Numbered from the stretch's first letter, positions 17,601 through 26,188 are shown. The stretch: DNA of 64,000 bases from Serratia fonticola (GCF_006715025.1 NZ_VFMK01000001.1:4340001-4404000); one strand, 5' to 3'. Numbers and translations are program-made. Notes: generated from the sequence alone by a model not told the origin.

Positions 17601-18070
17601 GCCAGGTGATTCTGGACTTGCAAATTGCCTGTGCCAGCCATGAAGGCTTGCCGGATGAAGCCACCTTCCAGCGTTGGCTGGAAGGGGTTTTACCGCAGTT
17701 TCAGGAAGAGGCCGAAGTGACTATCCGTCTGGTCGATGAAGCGGAAAGCAACGAACTGAATCTGACTTACCGCGGCAAAGACAAGCCTACCAATGTGCTG
17801 TCCTTCCCGTTCGAAGCCCCACCCGGCATTGAATTACCGCTGTTGGGCGATTTGATCATTTGCCGCCAGGTGGTCGAACAGGAAGCGGTTGAGCAACAGA
17901 AAGCGCTGGAAGCACACTGGGCGCATATGGTTGTTCACGGTAGCCTTCATCTGCTAGGGTATGATCACATCGAAGACGATGAAGCCGAAGAAATGGAATC
18001 TTTGGAAACCGAGATTATGCAGGAGATGGGTTACCCGGACCCTTACCTCGCGGAAAAAGATCCCACCTGA
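17597..18070 (+). CDS. ybeY: Endoribonuclease YbeY, 16S rRNA maturation
   Basis: Zinc-dependent single-strand RNase needed for 16S rRNA 3' maturation and 70S quality control. 157 residues. The UPF0054 signature HGSLHLLGYDHIED (three metal-binding histidines) lies near 114-127, and NVLSFPFE is conserved in the core. The 4-bp overlap with ybeZ suggests translational coupling. Confidence 0.96.
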   Translation: MSQVILDLQIACASHEGLPDEATFQRWLEGVLPQFQEEAEVTIRLVDEAESNELNLTYRGKDKPTNVLSFPFEAPPGIELPLLGDLIICRQVVEQEAVEQQKALEAHWAHMVVHGSLHLLGYDHIEDDEAEEMESLETEIMQEMGYPDPYLAEKDPT

Positions 18071-18153
18071 TGTTAGCTGAACATCCCGCAGCCCCCATTG
18101 GGGCTGTCGCTAACTTTATTAACTCTGACATGAGTGATATTAACTAAAACGCC

Positions 18154-19032
18154 ATGAGCGACGACCATTCACAAAGCAATGACAGCCCCAGTCCCAAGAA
18201 GGGGTTCTTTACTCTTATCCTTAACCAACTGTTCCACGGTGAACCTAAAAACCGTGGCGATCTGGTAGAGCTGATCCGTGATTCCGAACAAAACGATCTG
18301 ATCGATCCCGATACCCGCGACATGCTGGAAGGCGTGATGGATATCGCCGAGCAGCGCGTGCGCGATATCATGATCCCACGCTCCCAGATGGTGACGCTCA
18401 AGCGCAACCAACAGTTGGAAGAGTGCCTGGACGTGATTATCGAATCCGCCCACTCGCGCTTCCCGGTGATCAGTGAAGACAAAGATCACATCGAAGGCAT
18501 TCTGATGGCCAAGGATTTGCTGCCGTTTATGCGCGCAGATTCCGAACCGTTCAGCATCGACAAGGTGCTGCGTACCGCCGTGGTGGTACCGGAAAGCAAG
18601 CGGGTTGACCGGATGCTCAAGGAGTTCCGCTCTCAGCGTTATCACATGGCAATCGTCATTGATGAATTCGGTGGTGTTTCTGGCCTGGTGACCATTGAAG
18701 ATATTCTGGAGCTGATTGTCGGTGAAATTGAAGACGAGTATGACGATGAGGAAGATCGTGATGTTCGCCAACTGAGTCGCCACATGTTCACCGTGCGCGC
18801 ACTCGCCTCAATCGAAGACTTTAACGAAATCTTTGGCACCCACTTCAGCGACGATGAAGTTGACACCATCGGTGGCCTGGTGATGCAAGCCTTCGGCCAC
18901 CTGCCTGCGCGTGGGGAAACCATTGAAATCGAAGGTTACCTCTTTAAAGTTGCGATGGCCGACAGTCGACGTATCATCCAGGTTCATGTCAAAATTCCGG
19001 ACGATTCTCCGCAACCGAAACTGGAAGAATAA
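18154..19032 (+). CDS. corC: CorC/YbeX, CBS-domain protein
   Basis: Cytoplasmic protein with two CBS domains (about 66-195) and a C-terminal CorC_HlyC transporter-associated domain (about 210-285). Originally linked to Mg/Co efflux with CorA, more recently to ribosome metabolism through its ybeZYX context. 292 residues, as in E. coli, starting MSDDHSQSND. A five-codon frame, ATG AGT GAT ATT AAC TAA (18130-18147), lies just upstream and repeats the start of the gene; it may be an abandoned start or a mini-ORF. The ybeY-corC gap also has an AGCCCC/GGGGCT hairpin. Confidence 0.95.
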   Translation: MSDDHSQSNDSPSPKKGFFTLILNQLFHGEPKNRGDLVELIRDSEQNDLIDPDTRDMLEGVMDIAEQRVRDIMIPRSQMVTLKRNQQLEECLDVIIESAHSRFPVISEDKDHIEGILMAKDLLPFMRADSEPFSIDKVLRTAVVVPESKRVDRMLKEFRSQRYHMAIVIDEFGGVSGLVTIEDILELIVGEIEDEYDDEEDRDVRQLSRHMFTVRALASIEDFNEIFGTHFSDDEVDTIGGLVMQAFGHLPARGETIEIEGYLFKVAMADSRRIIQVHVKIPDDSPQPKLEE

Positions 19033-19039
19033 ATCACAC

Positions 19040-20569
19040 ATGGCTAAAGCCTCCTTAATTGAACGCCAGCGGGTTCGCGCCCTGCTGGCGCTGTTATCAG
19101 GTGCCTGCGGGACGCTGGCATTCTCCCCCTATGATATCTGGCCCGCAGCCATCGTCTCCCTGTTCGGCCTGCTGGCCGTTACCCTCAACCGTACTACCAG
19201 GCAATCTGCCGCGCTCGGTTTCTGCTGGGGAATGGGGCTATTTGGCAGCGGCGTGAACTGGGTCTACGTCAGTATTGCCGATTTTGGTGGTATGCCATTT
19301 GCCATCAATATCTTCCTGGTTGTCCTGCTGGCCGCCTATCTTTCGCTCTATACCGGGCTGTTCGCCGGGTTGCTGGCACGGTTCTGGCCCCGTACCACCT
19401 GGTGGCGGTTGGCAATTGCCGCACCGGCACTGTGGCAACTGACCGAGTTCCTGCGTGGTTGGGTGTTGACCGGTTTCCCGTGGTTGCAATTTGGCTATAG
19501 CCAAATCGATGGCCCGCTAAAAGGCATTGCCCCGTTGCTGGGCGTGGATGCCATCACCTTTATGCTGATGTCTCTGAGCGGGCTGCTGGTGTTTGCCCTC
19601 AATCAGCGGCGCATTACCCCAGCGATCATTGCCGTGGCCATGCTGCTTCTGCCCTGGCCACTGCGCCAACTGCACTGGTTTACACCGCAGCCGGAAAAAG
19701 CAGTGAACATCGCACTGGTGCAAGGCAACATTGAGCAGTCGATGAAGTGGGATCCGAAGGCATTGTTAAGCACGCTGCAGGCCTATCTGGATGAGAGCCG
19801 CCCGTTTATGGGCAAAGCGCCGATCATTATCTGGCCGGAATCCGCCATTCCCGATGTGGAAAGCAATCAAAACGGTTTCCTGACAATGATGGACGACCTG
19901 ATGCGGGCCAAAAACAGTAGCCTGATCACCGGGATTGTCGACGCCCGCGCCACGCCACAAGGCACCGCGTTCTTCAATAGCGTGATCGTCCTTGGGGAAG
20001 AAAAGCCATACAGCTACCCGGCAACCGATCGTTATAATAAGCATCACCTGGTGCCCTTCGGCGAGTTTGTGCCATTAGAAACGCTGTTACGTCCATTGGC
20101 CCCGTTCTTTGATCTCCCCATGTCTTCATTCAGCCGTGGAGGCTATGTACAGCCTCAGCTAAGCGTACGCGGTTACAACCTGACGGCAGCTATCTGCTAT
20201 GAAATCGTGCTTGGCCAGCAGGTGCGTGACAACTTCCGTCCAGATACCAACTTCCTGCTGACTATCTCGAACGACGCCTGGTTTGGCCATTCTATTGGCC
20301 CGTGGCAACACTTCCAGATGGCGCGGATGCGTGCACTTGAATTGGGCAGACCGCTGCTGCGCGGCACTAATAATGGCGTCACCGCTGCCGTTGGCCCCAC
20401 AGGTGAAGTGATTGCTGCGATCCCGCAATTCACCCGCGACGTATTGGAAGTGAAAGTCACCCCCACCACCGGCGTCACCCCTTATGCACGTTTGGGATCT
20501 GCCCCCGTGTGGATTATCACCGTTCTGCTGGGCGGTATTGCGTTGCTGGCGGGCTGGCGCCGCCGCTAA
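19040..20569 (+). CDS. lnt: Apolipoprotein N-acyltransferase
   Basis: Inner-membrane enzyme that adds the third acyl chain to lipoproteins. The frame is open from 18911, but the ATG at 19040 (MAKASLIERQR) matches the E. coli start and gives 509 residues (E. coli 512). About six N-terminal membrane helices precede a periplasmic nitrilase domain with the catalytic triad in IIWPESAIPD (Glu), YNKHHLVPFGEF (Lys) and AAICYEIVLG (Cys near 387), then a last C-terminal helix. Seven bp after corC. It serves lipoproteins such as LptE and RlpA of this window. Confidence 0.96.
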   Translation: MAKASLIERQRVRALLALLSGACGTLAFSPYDIWPAAIVSLFGLLAVTLNRTTRQSAALGFCWGMGLFGSGVNWVYVSIADFGGMPFAINIFLVVLLAAYLSLYTGLFAGLLARFWPRTTWWRLAIAAPALWQLTEFLRGWVLTGFPWLQFGYSQIDGPLKGIAPLLGVDAITFMLMSLSGLLVFALNQRRITPAIIAVAMLLLPWPLRQLHWFTPQPEKAVNIALVQGNIEQSMKWDPKALLSTLQAYLDESRPFMGKAPIIIWPESAIPDVESNQNGFLTMMDDLMRAKNSSLITGIVDARATPQGTAFFNSVIVLGEEKPYSYPATDRYNKHHLVPFGEFVPLETLLRPLAPFFDLPMSSFSRGGYVQPQLSVRGYNLTAAICYEIVLGQQVRDNFRPDTNFLLTISNDAWFGHSIGPWQHFQMARMRALELGRPLLRGTNNGVTAAVGPTGEVIAAIPQFTRDVLEVKVTPTTGVTPYARLGSAPVWIITVLLGGIALLAGWRRR

Positions 20570-20637
20570 CACGCTTTCAGGGCACGGTGCCTTACCGTGC
20601 CCTCCTCCCCCGATAACATCTCCCTGCGTTCATGTTT
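20570..20637 (+). terminator. Inverted repeat after lnt
   Basis: GGCACGGT/ACCGTGCC separated by GCCTT at about 20580-20601, with no T-run (CTCCTCCCCC follows). It may end the ybeZYX-lnt message weakly. Confidence 0.4.
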
Positions 20638-20654
20638 CTGGCACGTTCCTTGCT
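20638..20654 (+). promoter_or_regulatory. Sigma-54 promoter upstream of gltIJKL
   Basis: CTGGCACGTTCCTTGCT matches the -24/-12 consensus YTGGCACG-N4-TTGCW at every fixed base. The predicted start is near 20665, giving a leader of about 280 nt before gltI. In E. coli gltIJKL belongs to the NtrC-activated nitrogen regulon, so RpoN control fits. Confidence 0.8.
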
Positions 20655-20732
20655 TTGCATACCTTACAGGTTTTTGCTGATTTACTTTTACTGACCTCTT
20701 GTCGCACTTATGCACAACTCCAGAGCAACTGG

Positions 20733-20749
20733 CGCACCTTGGCAGTGCA
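20733..20749. promoter_or_regulatory. NtrC-like binding site, gltI leader
   Basis: CGCACCTTGGCAGTGCA fits TGCAC-N7-GTGCA with one mismatch in the outer base. It lies about 70 bp downstream of the predicted sigma-54 start, an unusual though not impossible place for an enhancer, so the assignment is moderate. Confidence 0.45.
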
Positions 20750-20944
20750 TTCGGGGTTGGTTGCATTGATTTGGTGCGCGTGATGTCGCAAAAAATGAAA
20801 CGATTTGGTTTCATCCTGTTCACAATCAGCTATTTTCTATCGGTCATCTGTACTAAGACTATTTTTATAGTTCGAACCGTAAATAGCCGTTTTAGCCCGA
20901 AACTCCTTGAGTTCGGGTCATCACAACAGCAAAGGAGTTGGACC

Positions 20945-21841
20945 ATGCAAATGCGTAAATTGGCGTTATCGCTACTGCTGATCGGTATGTCTTGTAGCGT
21001 AGCCCATGCGGAAGAACTGACCGGTACGCTGAAGAAAATCAAAGATAACGGTGTGATTGTTGTTGGCCACCGCGAATCCTCAGTTCCGTTCTCCTACTAC
21101 GATAACCAGCAGAAAGTTGTGGGATACTCCCAAGACTATTCCAACCAAATCGTTGATGCTATCAAGAAGAAACTGAACGAACCTAATCTGCAGGTAAAAA
21201 TGCTGCCGATCACATCGCAAAACCGCATCCCGCTGCTGCAAAACGGTACCTACGATTTTGAGTGTGGCTCCACCACCAATAACCTTGAGCGTCAGCAACA
21301 GGCCGCCTTCTCCAATACCATTTTCGTCGTCGGTACGCGTCTGCTGGTGAAGAAGGGCTCCGACATCAAAGACTTTAAAGATCTGGCCGGTAAAGCGGTC
21401 GTCGTTACCTCTGGAACCACGTCGGAAGTGCTGCTTAACAAGCTGAACGACAAAGACAAGATGAATATGCGCATCATCAGCGCCAAAGATCATGGCGACT
21501 CCTTCCGTACCCTGGAGAGTGGCCGCGCTGTAGCGTTTATGATGGATGATGCCCTGCTGGCAGGCGAACGCGCCAAGGCCAAGAAGCCGGATCAGTGGGA
21601 AATCATCGGTACGCCGCAGTCCAAAGAAGCCTATGGCTGCATGATGCGTAAAGACGACCCGGAATTCAAAAAGCTGGTTGATGATACTATCGCTCAGGCC
21701 CAAACCTCCGGCCAGGCAGCCAAGTGGTTTGATGTCTGGTTCAAGCAACCGATCCCACCAAAAAATCTCAACATGAACTTCGAACTGTCTGACGACATGA
21801 AGCAGTTGTTTAAAGAGCCTAACGATAAGGCACTGAACTAA
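20945..21841 (+). CDS. gltI: Glutamate/aspartate ABC transporter, periplasmic binding protein
   Basis: Binds glutamate and aspartate in the periplasm for GltJKL. The frame is open far upstream, but AAAGGAG at 20931-20937 fixes the ATG at 20945: 298 residues, starting MQMRKLALSLLLIG with a Sec signal peptide cleaved after VAHA. The family-3 solute-binding signature GHRESSVPFSYYDNQQKVVGYS follows directly. Just before the ribosome site a small hairpin (CCCGAA/TTCGGG) marks the leader. A 333-bp gap with an ERIC element and a hairpin separates it from gltJ, which should favour excess binding protein. Confidence 0.96.
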   Translation: MQMRKLALSLLLIGMSCSVAHAEELTGTLKKIKDNGVIVVGHRESSVPFSYYDNQQKVVGYSQDYSNQIVDAIKKKLNEPNLQVKMLPITSQNRIPLLQNGTYDFECGSTTNNLERQQQAAFSNTIFVVGTRLLVKKGSDIKDFKDLAGKAVVVTSGTTSEVLLNKLNDKDKMNMRIISAKDHGDSFRTLESGRAVAFMMDDALLAGERAKAKKPDQWEIIGTPQSKEAYGCMMRKDDPEFKKLVDDTIAQAQTSGQAAKWFDVWFKQPIPPKNLNMNFELSDDMKQLFKEPNDKALN

Positions 21842-21863
21842 TAAGCCGGTATATCTCACAAGC

Positions 21864-21989
21864 TAAACCTATGAATTTCAGGTTGCAGCCAAGCGCCTAG
21901 CTCAATCAGCCTCAGGCGCTTACGTCAGTAAGTGACTAGGATGAGTCAGTGCAGGTAATAACGCTGCGGCTTGAAAGACCACGGGTATA
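21864..21989. repeat. ERIC element between gltI and gltJ
   Basis: 126 bp, ends TAAACCTATGAATTTCAGG and AAAGACCACGGGTATA, core GTAAGTGACTAGGATGAG. It sits inside the glt operon and would be transcribed as a long hairpin. Confidence 0.85.
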
Positions 21990-22031
21990 ACCGGCTGTGT
22001 TGTTGATGGCTGAAAATGGGACAGACAGGTC

Positions 22032-22062
22032 TGCGGGAGGTCGTTCCCCTCCCGCATTCTTC
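22032..22062 (+). terminator. Internal terminator / SroC-like 3' end in gltIJKL
   Basis: TGCGGGAGG pairs with CCTCCCGCA around TCGTTCC, then TTCTTCCC. E. coli makes the sRNA SroC from the equivalent gltI-gltJ gap. The position fits, but I cannot confirm sequence homology. Confidence 0.55.
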
Positions 22063-22174
22063 CCTCCACGACTCAGGGTATCGCACCGATTAACCAACCT
22101 GACTGGTGTGCGTTGCCGCCGCTGAATGGCCATCAAGCTTTTGGGTGTTCTGCACCTGTTTATCGGAGTTTGTT

Positions 22175-22915
22175 ATGTCAATAGATTGGAACTGGGGTAT
22201 CTTCCTGCAGCAGGCCCCGTTTGGGAATACCACCTACCTGGGCTGGATCTGGTCCGGCTTTCAGGTCACGGTCGCCCTCTCCGTCTGTGCATGGATCATT
22301 GCTTTCTTTGTTGGCTCACTGTTCGGTATCTTGCGTACCGTCCCCAACCGTTTTCTCTCTTCACTGGGTACCTGTTACGTCGAATTGTTCCGTAACGTGC
22401 CGCTGATCGTACAATTCTTTACCTGGTATCTGGTGATACCGGAACTGCTGCCCGCTGATATCGGTATGTGGTTCAAAACCGAGCTGGATCCCAACATTCA
22501 GTTCTTCGTTTCCTCCATGTTGTGCCTTGGGTTGTTTACTGCCGCACGCGTTTGCGAACAGGTGCGCGCCGCGATCCAGTCTCTACCGCGTGGCCAACAG
22601 GCTGCCGGGTTGGCGATGGGCCTCACGCTGCCGCAAACCTATCGTTATGTGCTGTTACCCAACGCCTATCGGGTTATTGTGCCGCCGATGACCTCGGAGA
22701 TGCTCAACCTGGTGAAAAACTCCGCCATCGCCTCCACCATCGGGTTGGTGGATATGGCAGCCCAGGCCGGTAAGCTGCTGGATTACTCCGCACATGCCTA
22801 TGAATCCTTTACTGCTATCACCCTCGCTTATATCGCTATCAACGCCGTGATTATGCTGTTTATGCGTATCGTCGAGAAGAAAGTGCAGTTACCTGGCAAC
22901 ATGGGGAGTAAATAA
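22175..22915 (+). CDS. gltJ: Glutamate/aspartate ABC transporter permease GltJ
   Basis: Inner-membrane permease of the HisM/polar amino acid family, 246 residues, as in E. coli. The ATG at 22175 (MSIDWNWGIFLQQ) is preferred over the longer open frame because it has GGAG at 22165 and the family N-terminus. It contains the ABC-coupling EAA loop around RGQQAAGLAMGLTLPQ and several membrane helices. Its stop overlaps the gltK start by one base (TAATG). Confidence 0.95.
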   Translation: MSIDWNWGIFLQQAPFGNTTYLGWIWSGFQVTVALSVCAWIIAFFVGSLFGILRTVPNRFLSSLGTCYVELFRNVPLIVQFFTWYLVIPELLPADIGMWFKTELDPNIQFFVSSMLCLGLFTAARVCEQVRAAIQSLPRGQQAAGLAMGLTLPQTYRYVLLPNAYRVIVPPMTSEMLNLVKNSAIASTIGLVDMAAQAGKLLDYSAHAYESFTAITLAYIAINAVIMLFMRIVEKKVQLPGNMGSK

Positions 22916-23589
22916 TGTACGAATTTGATTGGGGATCGATTGTCCCGAGCTTCCCGTATCTGCTGCAAGGCTTGGTCGTCACGCTGAAAATCACCGCAAC
23001 GGCCATCGTATTCGGCATTATCTGGGGCACTATTCTGGCGGTGATGCGCTTATCACCGATCAAGCCGATCAGTTGGTTTGCGGCCCTGTACGTTAACCTG
23101 TTCCGTTCCGTACCGCTGGTGATGGTGCTGCTATGGTTCTATCTGGTGGTTCCAAGCTTATTACAACAAGTTCTTGGGCTCTCACCGAAAACCGATATTC
23201 GCCTGATCTCGGCTATGGTAGCCTTCTCCCTGTTCGAGGCCGCCTATTACTCAGAGATTATCCGTGCAGGTATCGAAAGCGTCTCCCGTGGGCAATCCTC
23301 AGCTTCATTAGCACTGGGGATGACACGCTGGCAATCGATGCGGCTGGTGATCCTGCCGCAGGCCTTCCGTGCCATGGTGCCTTTGCTGCTGACCCAGGGA
23401 ATTGTGCTGTTCCAGGATACTTCGCTGGTTTACGTGTTGAGCCTGGCTGACTTCTTCCGTACCGCTTCAACCATTGGTGAGCGCGACGGTACACAGGTTG
23501 AAATGATCCTGTTCGCCGGCTTTGTCTATTTTGTTATCAGTCTCGCCGCCTCGGCACTGGTAAGCTATTTGAAGAAAAGGACTGTTTGA
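22915..23589 (+). CDS. gltK: Glutamate/aspartate ABC transporter permease GltK
   Basis: Second permease subunit, 224 residues, starting MYEFDWGSIVPSFP. The EAA-type coupling loop is SRGQSSASLALGMTRWQ. One-base overlaps with both gltJ and gltL indicate tight translational coupling and balanced assembly of the GltJK-L2 complex. Confidence 0.95.
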   Translation: MYEFDWGSIVPSFPYLLQGLVVTLKITATAIVFGIIWGTILAVMRLSPIKPISWFAALYVNLFRSVPLVMVLLWFYLVVPSLLQQVLGLSPKTDIRLISAMVAFSLFEAAYYSEIIRAGIESVSRGQSSASLALGMTRWQSMRLVILPQAFRAMVPLLLTQGIVLFQDTSLVYVLSLADFFRTASTIGERDGTQVEMILFAGFVYFVISLAASALVSYLKKRTV

Positions 23590-24314
23590 TGATATCCCTG
23601 AAAAATGTTTCTAAGTGGTACGGTCACTTTCAGGTTCTGACCGATTGCTCCACCGAAGTTAAAAAAGGCGAAGTGGTGGTAGTCTGTGGTCCTTCCGGCT
23701 CAGGCAAGTCAACCTTGATTAAAACCGTCAACGGGTTAGAGCCGATCCAGAAAGGCGATATCATGGTGAACGGCATCCAGGTCAACAATAAAAGCACCAA
23801 TCTGGCGCAGTTGCGCTCTAAAGTAGGTATGGTGTTCCAGCATTTCGAACTGTTCCCCCACCTGTCGATCATTGAAAACCTGACGTTGGCACAGATTAAA
23901 GTCCTGAAGCGCGACAAAGCGGCATCACGCGAGAAAGGGCTGAAACTGCTGGAGCGCGTTGGGCTGTCCGCACATGCCAACAAATTCCCTGGCCAGCTTT
24001 CCGGCGGCCAACAGCAGCGTGTAGCCATTGCCCGTGCGCTGTGTATGGATCCTATCGCTATGCTGTTTGATGAGCCAACCTCCGCTTTGGATCCTGAAAT
24101 GATCAATGAGGTGCTGGACGTGATGGTGAAACTGGCACAGGAAGGAATGACCATGATGGTGGTCACGCACGAGATGGGCTTTGCCCGGAAAGTGGCCCAT
24201 CGCGTGATCTTTATGGATGAAGGGAAGATTGTGGAAGATCGCAATAAAGACGACTTCTTCAACAACCCGGAATCTGAGCGCGCCAAAGACTTCCTGGCAA
24301 AAATCCTGCATTAA
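23589..24314 (+). CDS. gltL: Glutamate/aspartate ABC transporter ATPase GltL
   Basis: Cytoplasmic ATPase powering GltJK. The ATG at 23589 gives 241 residues, as in E. coli. Walker A GPSGSGKST (about 37-45), signature LSGGQQQR (about 138), Walker B MLFDEPTSALD and the switch histidine in VVTHEMGF are all present. The stop is followed by a strong hairpin. Confidence 0.96.
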   Translation: MISLKNVSKWYGHFQVLTDCSTEVKKGEVVVVCGPSGSGKSTLIKTVNGLEPIQKGDIMVNGIQVNNKSTNLAQLRSKVGMVFQHFELFPHLSIIENLTLAQIKVLKRDKAASREKGLKLLERVGLSAHANKFPGQLSGGQQQRVAIARALCMDPIAMLFDEPTSALDPEMINEVLDVMVKLAQEGMTMMVVTHEMGFARKVAHRVIFMDEGKIVEDRNKDDFFNNPESERAKDFLAKILH

Positions 24315-24320
24315 TAGCCC

Positions 24321-24360
24321 GATGCGCCCTGATCGCAGGGCGCATCAATTGTGCTTGTTT
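24321..24360 (+). terminator. Terminator of gltIJKL
   Basis: GATGCGCCCTG/CAGGGCGCATC, a near-perfect 11-bp stem, followed by AATTGTGCTTGTTTC. Confidence 0.75.
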
Positions 24361-24387
24361 CTTCCGCGCTTTCCCCCGATCCTCAGA

Positions 24388-24514
24388 AATCCCGCTGAAT
24401 GGCAAGTTGCAGCTAGGCACCCAGCTAGCTCATCCCCAAAAGCTTACATCTTGTAAGTGACTGAGGTGAGATAGTGCAGGTAACAACGCTGCGGCTTGCA
24501 AGACGACGGGTATA
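24388..24514. repeat. ERIC tandem array, copy A
   Basis: Left member of three head-to-tail ERIC units. Its first 17 bp have diverged (AATCCCGCTGAATGGCAAG) and a few internal bases differ (CTGAGGTGAG for CTGGGGTGAG). It shares the terminal TATA with copy B. Confidence 0.9.
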
Positions 24515-24640
24515 TACCCTATGGATTTCAAGTTGCAGCTAGGCGCCCAGCTAGCTCATCCCCAAGAGCTTACATCTTGTAAGTGACTGGGGTGAGATAG
24601 TGCAGGTAACAACGCTGCGGCTTGCAAGACGACGGGTATA
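24513..24640. repeat. ERIC tandem array, copy B
   Basis: Complete unit from TATACCCTATGGATTTCAAG to AAGACGACGGGTATA. It contains GTAAGTGACTGGGGTGAG, the core used for ERIC-PCR. Base for base it is identical to copy C; the period is 126 bp. Confidence 0.95.
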
Positions 24641-24766
24641 TACCCTATGGATTTCAAGTTGCAGCTAGGCGCCCAGCTAGCTCATCCCCAAGAGCTTACA
24701 TCTTGTAAGTGACTGGGGTGAGATAGTGCAGGTAACAACGCTGCGGCTTGCAAGACGACGGGTATA
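24639..24766. repeat. ERIC tandem array, copy C
   Basis: Complete unit identical to copy B, ending 24 bp before the rihA start. Junctions read GGGTATATACCC, so adjacent units share TATA. Confidence 0.95.
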
Positions 24767-24790
24767 AGGATAACTCTGAAGGAGAAAATG

Positions 24791-25723
24791 ATGCCCCGCC
24801 CTATTATCATCGATTGCGATCCTGGTCTTGATGACGCTATCGCTCTCGCCATGGCTTTGCGCTCCCCCGCTTTGGATGTCAAAGCGATCACCACGTCCGC
24901 CGGTAATCAGACACCGGAAAAAACCTTGCACAACGCACTTGGTCTGTTGGCGCTGATGCAGCGGGAAGATATCCCCGTTGCGGGTGGTGCCGCGAAACCC
25001 CTGATGCGTGATCTGGTCATTGCCGACTATGTGCATGGCAAGACCGGTATGGGTAACACGCATTTGCCCCAACCTACCCGTCAGGCAGTAAAACAGACCG
25101 CGGTGGAATTGATTGCCGATCTTCTGCGTACCAGCCCGGAACCGGTGACGCTGGTGGTAACCGGCCCGATGACCAATATTGCCTTGCTGCTGTCACAGCA
25201 CGCAGAGCTGAAAAGCAAGATTGAACGCATCGTGTTTATGGGCGGTGGGCTGAATGCAGGCAACACCACGCCGGTGGCCGAATTTAACATCTATGTCGAT
25301 CCGCAAGCCGCAGAAATGGTGCTGCAGTCCGGCGTCCCTCTCACGATGGCCGGCCTCAACGTGACTCATCAGGCCCTGGTTCTGCCGCAGGATATCGAGC
25401 GTATTCGTCACATTAACAACCCGGTCGCCACAGCGGTGGCTGGCATGCTCGATTTTTATCTGCCGCTGTATCTCAGCCACCCACGCGGCCTGCCTGGGGC
25501 GGCCATGCACGATCCTTGCACCATCGCATGGTTGCTGGCTCCCGAGTTATTTGAAAGCCGTAAGCTGTGGGTGGGTGTGGAGACCCAGGGTCAATACACC
25601 GTAGGCATGACGGTGGTGGATGAGTTTGGCCAAAACGGTAAACCGGCCAACGTCGAGGTGTTGACCCATATCAACCGCCAGGGCTTTATCGATCTGATGG
25701 TTGAGTGCGTTTCACGTTATTAA
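24791..25723 (+). CDS. rihA: Pyrimidine-specific ribonucleoside hydrolase
   Basis: Cytoplasmic nucleoside hydrolase splitting cytidine and uridine to base and ribose. About 310 residues. The Ca-binding signature DCDPGLDDAIAL lies at the N-terminus, and FNIYVDPQAAE and the late AAMHDPCTIAW are also typical. Two ATGs in a row (24788, 24791); AAGGAG at 24779-24784 is better spaced for the second. The promoter must lie in or before the ERIC triplet directly upstream. Confidence 0.92.
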   Translation: MPRPIIIDCDPGLDDAIALAMALRSPALDVKAITTSAGNQTPEKTLHNALGLLALMQREDIPVAGGAAKPLMRDLVIADYVHGKTGMGNTHLPQPTRQAVKQTAVELIADLLRTSPEPVTLVVTGPMTNIALLLSQHAELKSKIERIVFMGGGLNAGNTTPVAEFNIYVDPQAAEMVLQSGVPLTMAGLNVTHQALVLPQDIERIRHINNPVATAVAGMLDFYLPLYLSHPRGLPGAAMHDPCTIAWLLAPELFESRKLWVGVETQGQYTVGMTVVDEFGQNGKPANVEVLTHINRQGFIDLMVECVSRY

Positions 25724-25726
25724 ATG

Positions 25727-25923
25727 CCCCCTCACCCTAGCCCTCTCCCCCAGGAGAGGGAACCGATCGAGCGGGCCTGAAAATACGGTGATACACCTTG
25801 GATAAGCCGACTCATTGATTTTTCTGCGTAATTCCCTTACTCCCTACTTCCCGAAGCAGCACGAACCAACCAAGCGCTCCAGACTGCTCCCTCGCCCTTT
25901 GGGAGAGGGTTGGGGTGAGGGAA
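25727..25923. repeat. Inverted-repeat element, CCCTCACCC family
   Basis: Arms CCCTCACCCTAGCCCTCTCCC (left) and GGGAGAGGGTTGGGGTGAGGG (right) are reverse complements at about 19 of 21 bases and enclose about 150 bp. It begins 3 bp after the rihA stop and could end its transcript as a large hairpin. Similar arms are scattered in many gammaproteobacterial genomes. Confidence 0.75.
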
Positions 25924-25969
25924 CCGAATGTGCCACAACTCTACGACATTCTCTGCATCAGCCCCGTGA

Positions 25970-26150
25970 CAGATCCCCCTGCACCTGAACACAACGCCAA
26001 ACCCGCTGTTTACCGCTACGCCGAAGCCTTTGATAGGTGGGGATTATGCAGGTTAACCGACCGTTGAGCGCAAGGATGCGCGATTGCGAGCTCCCTTGGA
26101 TGGGTTTACGGCGTGTCGGCGTTCTGCATGATCCCCATCTGTAACATCCA
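25970..26150. repeat. Possible second imperfect palindrome
   Basis: GATCCCCCTGCA near 25972 and TGCATGATCCCC near 26128 are inverted, with partly matching flanks (AACGCCAAACCC / GGGTTTACGGCGT). Between them lie small repeats (GAGCGCAAGGATGCGCG). This looks like a second intergenic repeat rather than coding sequence; no frame is convincing. Confidence 0.4.
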
Positions 26151-26188
26151 TCGTCACAGCTATTTAACCTAACATCTCTGCCAATATA

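Noticed and set aside
20580..20601. GGCACGGT/ACCGTGCC palindrome as an NtrC site
   Set aside because: The half-site spacing (11 bp between GCAC and GTGC) is wrong for NtrC; it is more likely an RNA hairpin after lnt.
24388..24766. CRISPR array or VNTR coding repeat
   Set aside because: The 126-bp units match ERIC ends and core, abut without spacers and have no cas genes.
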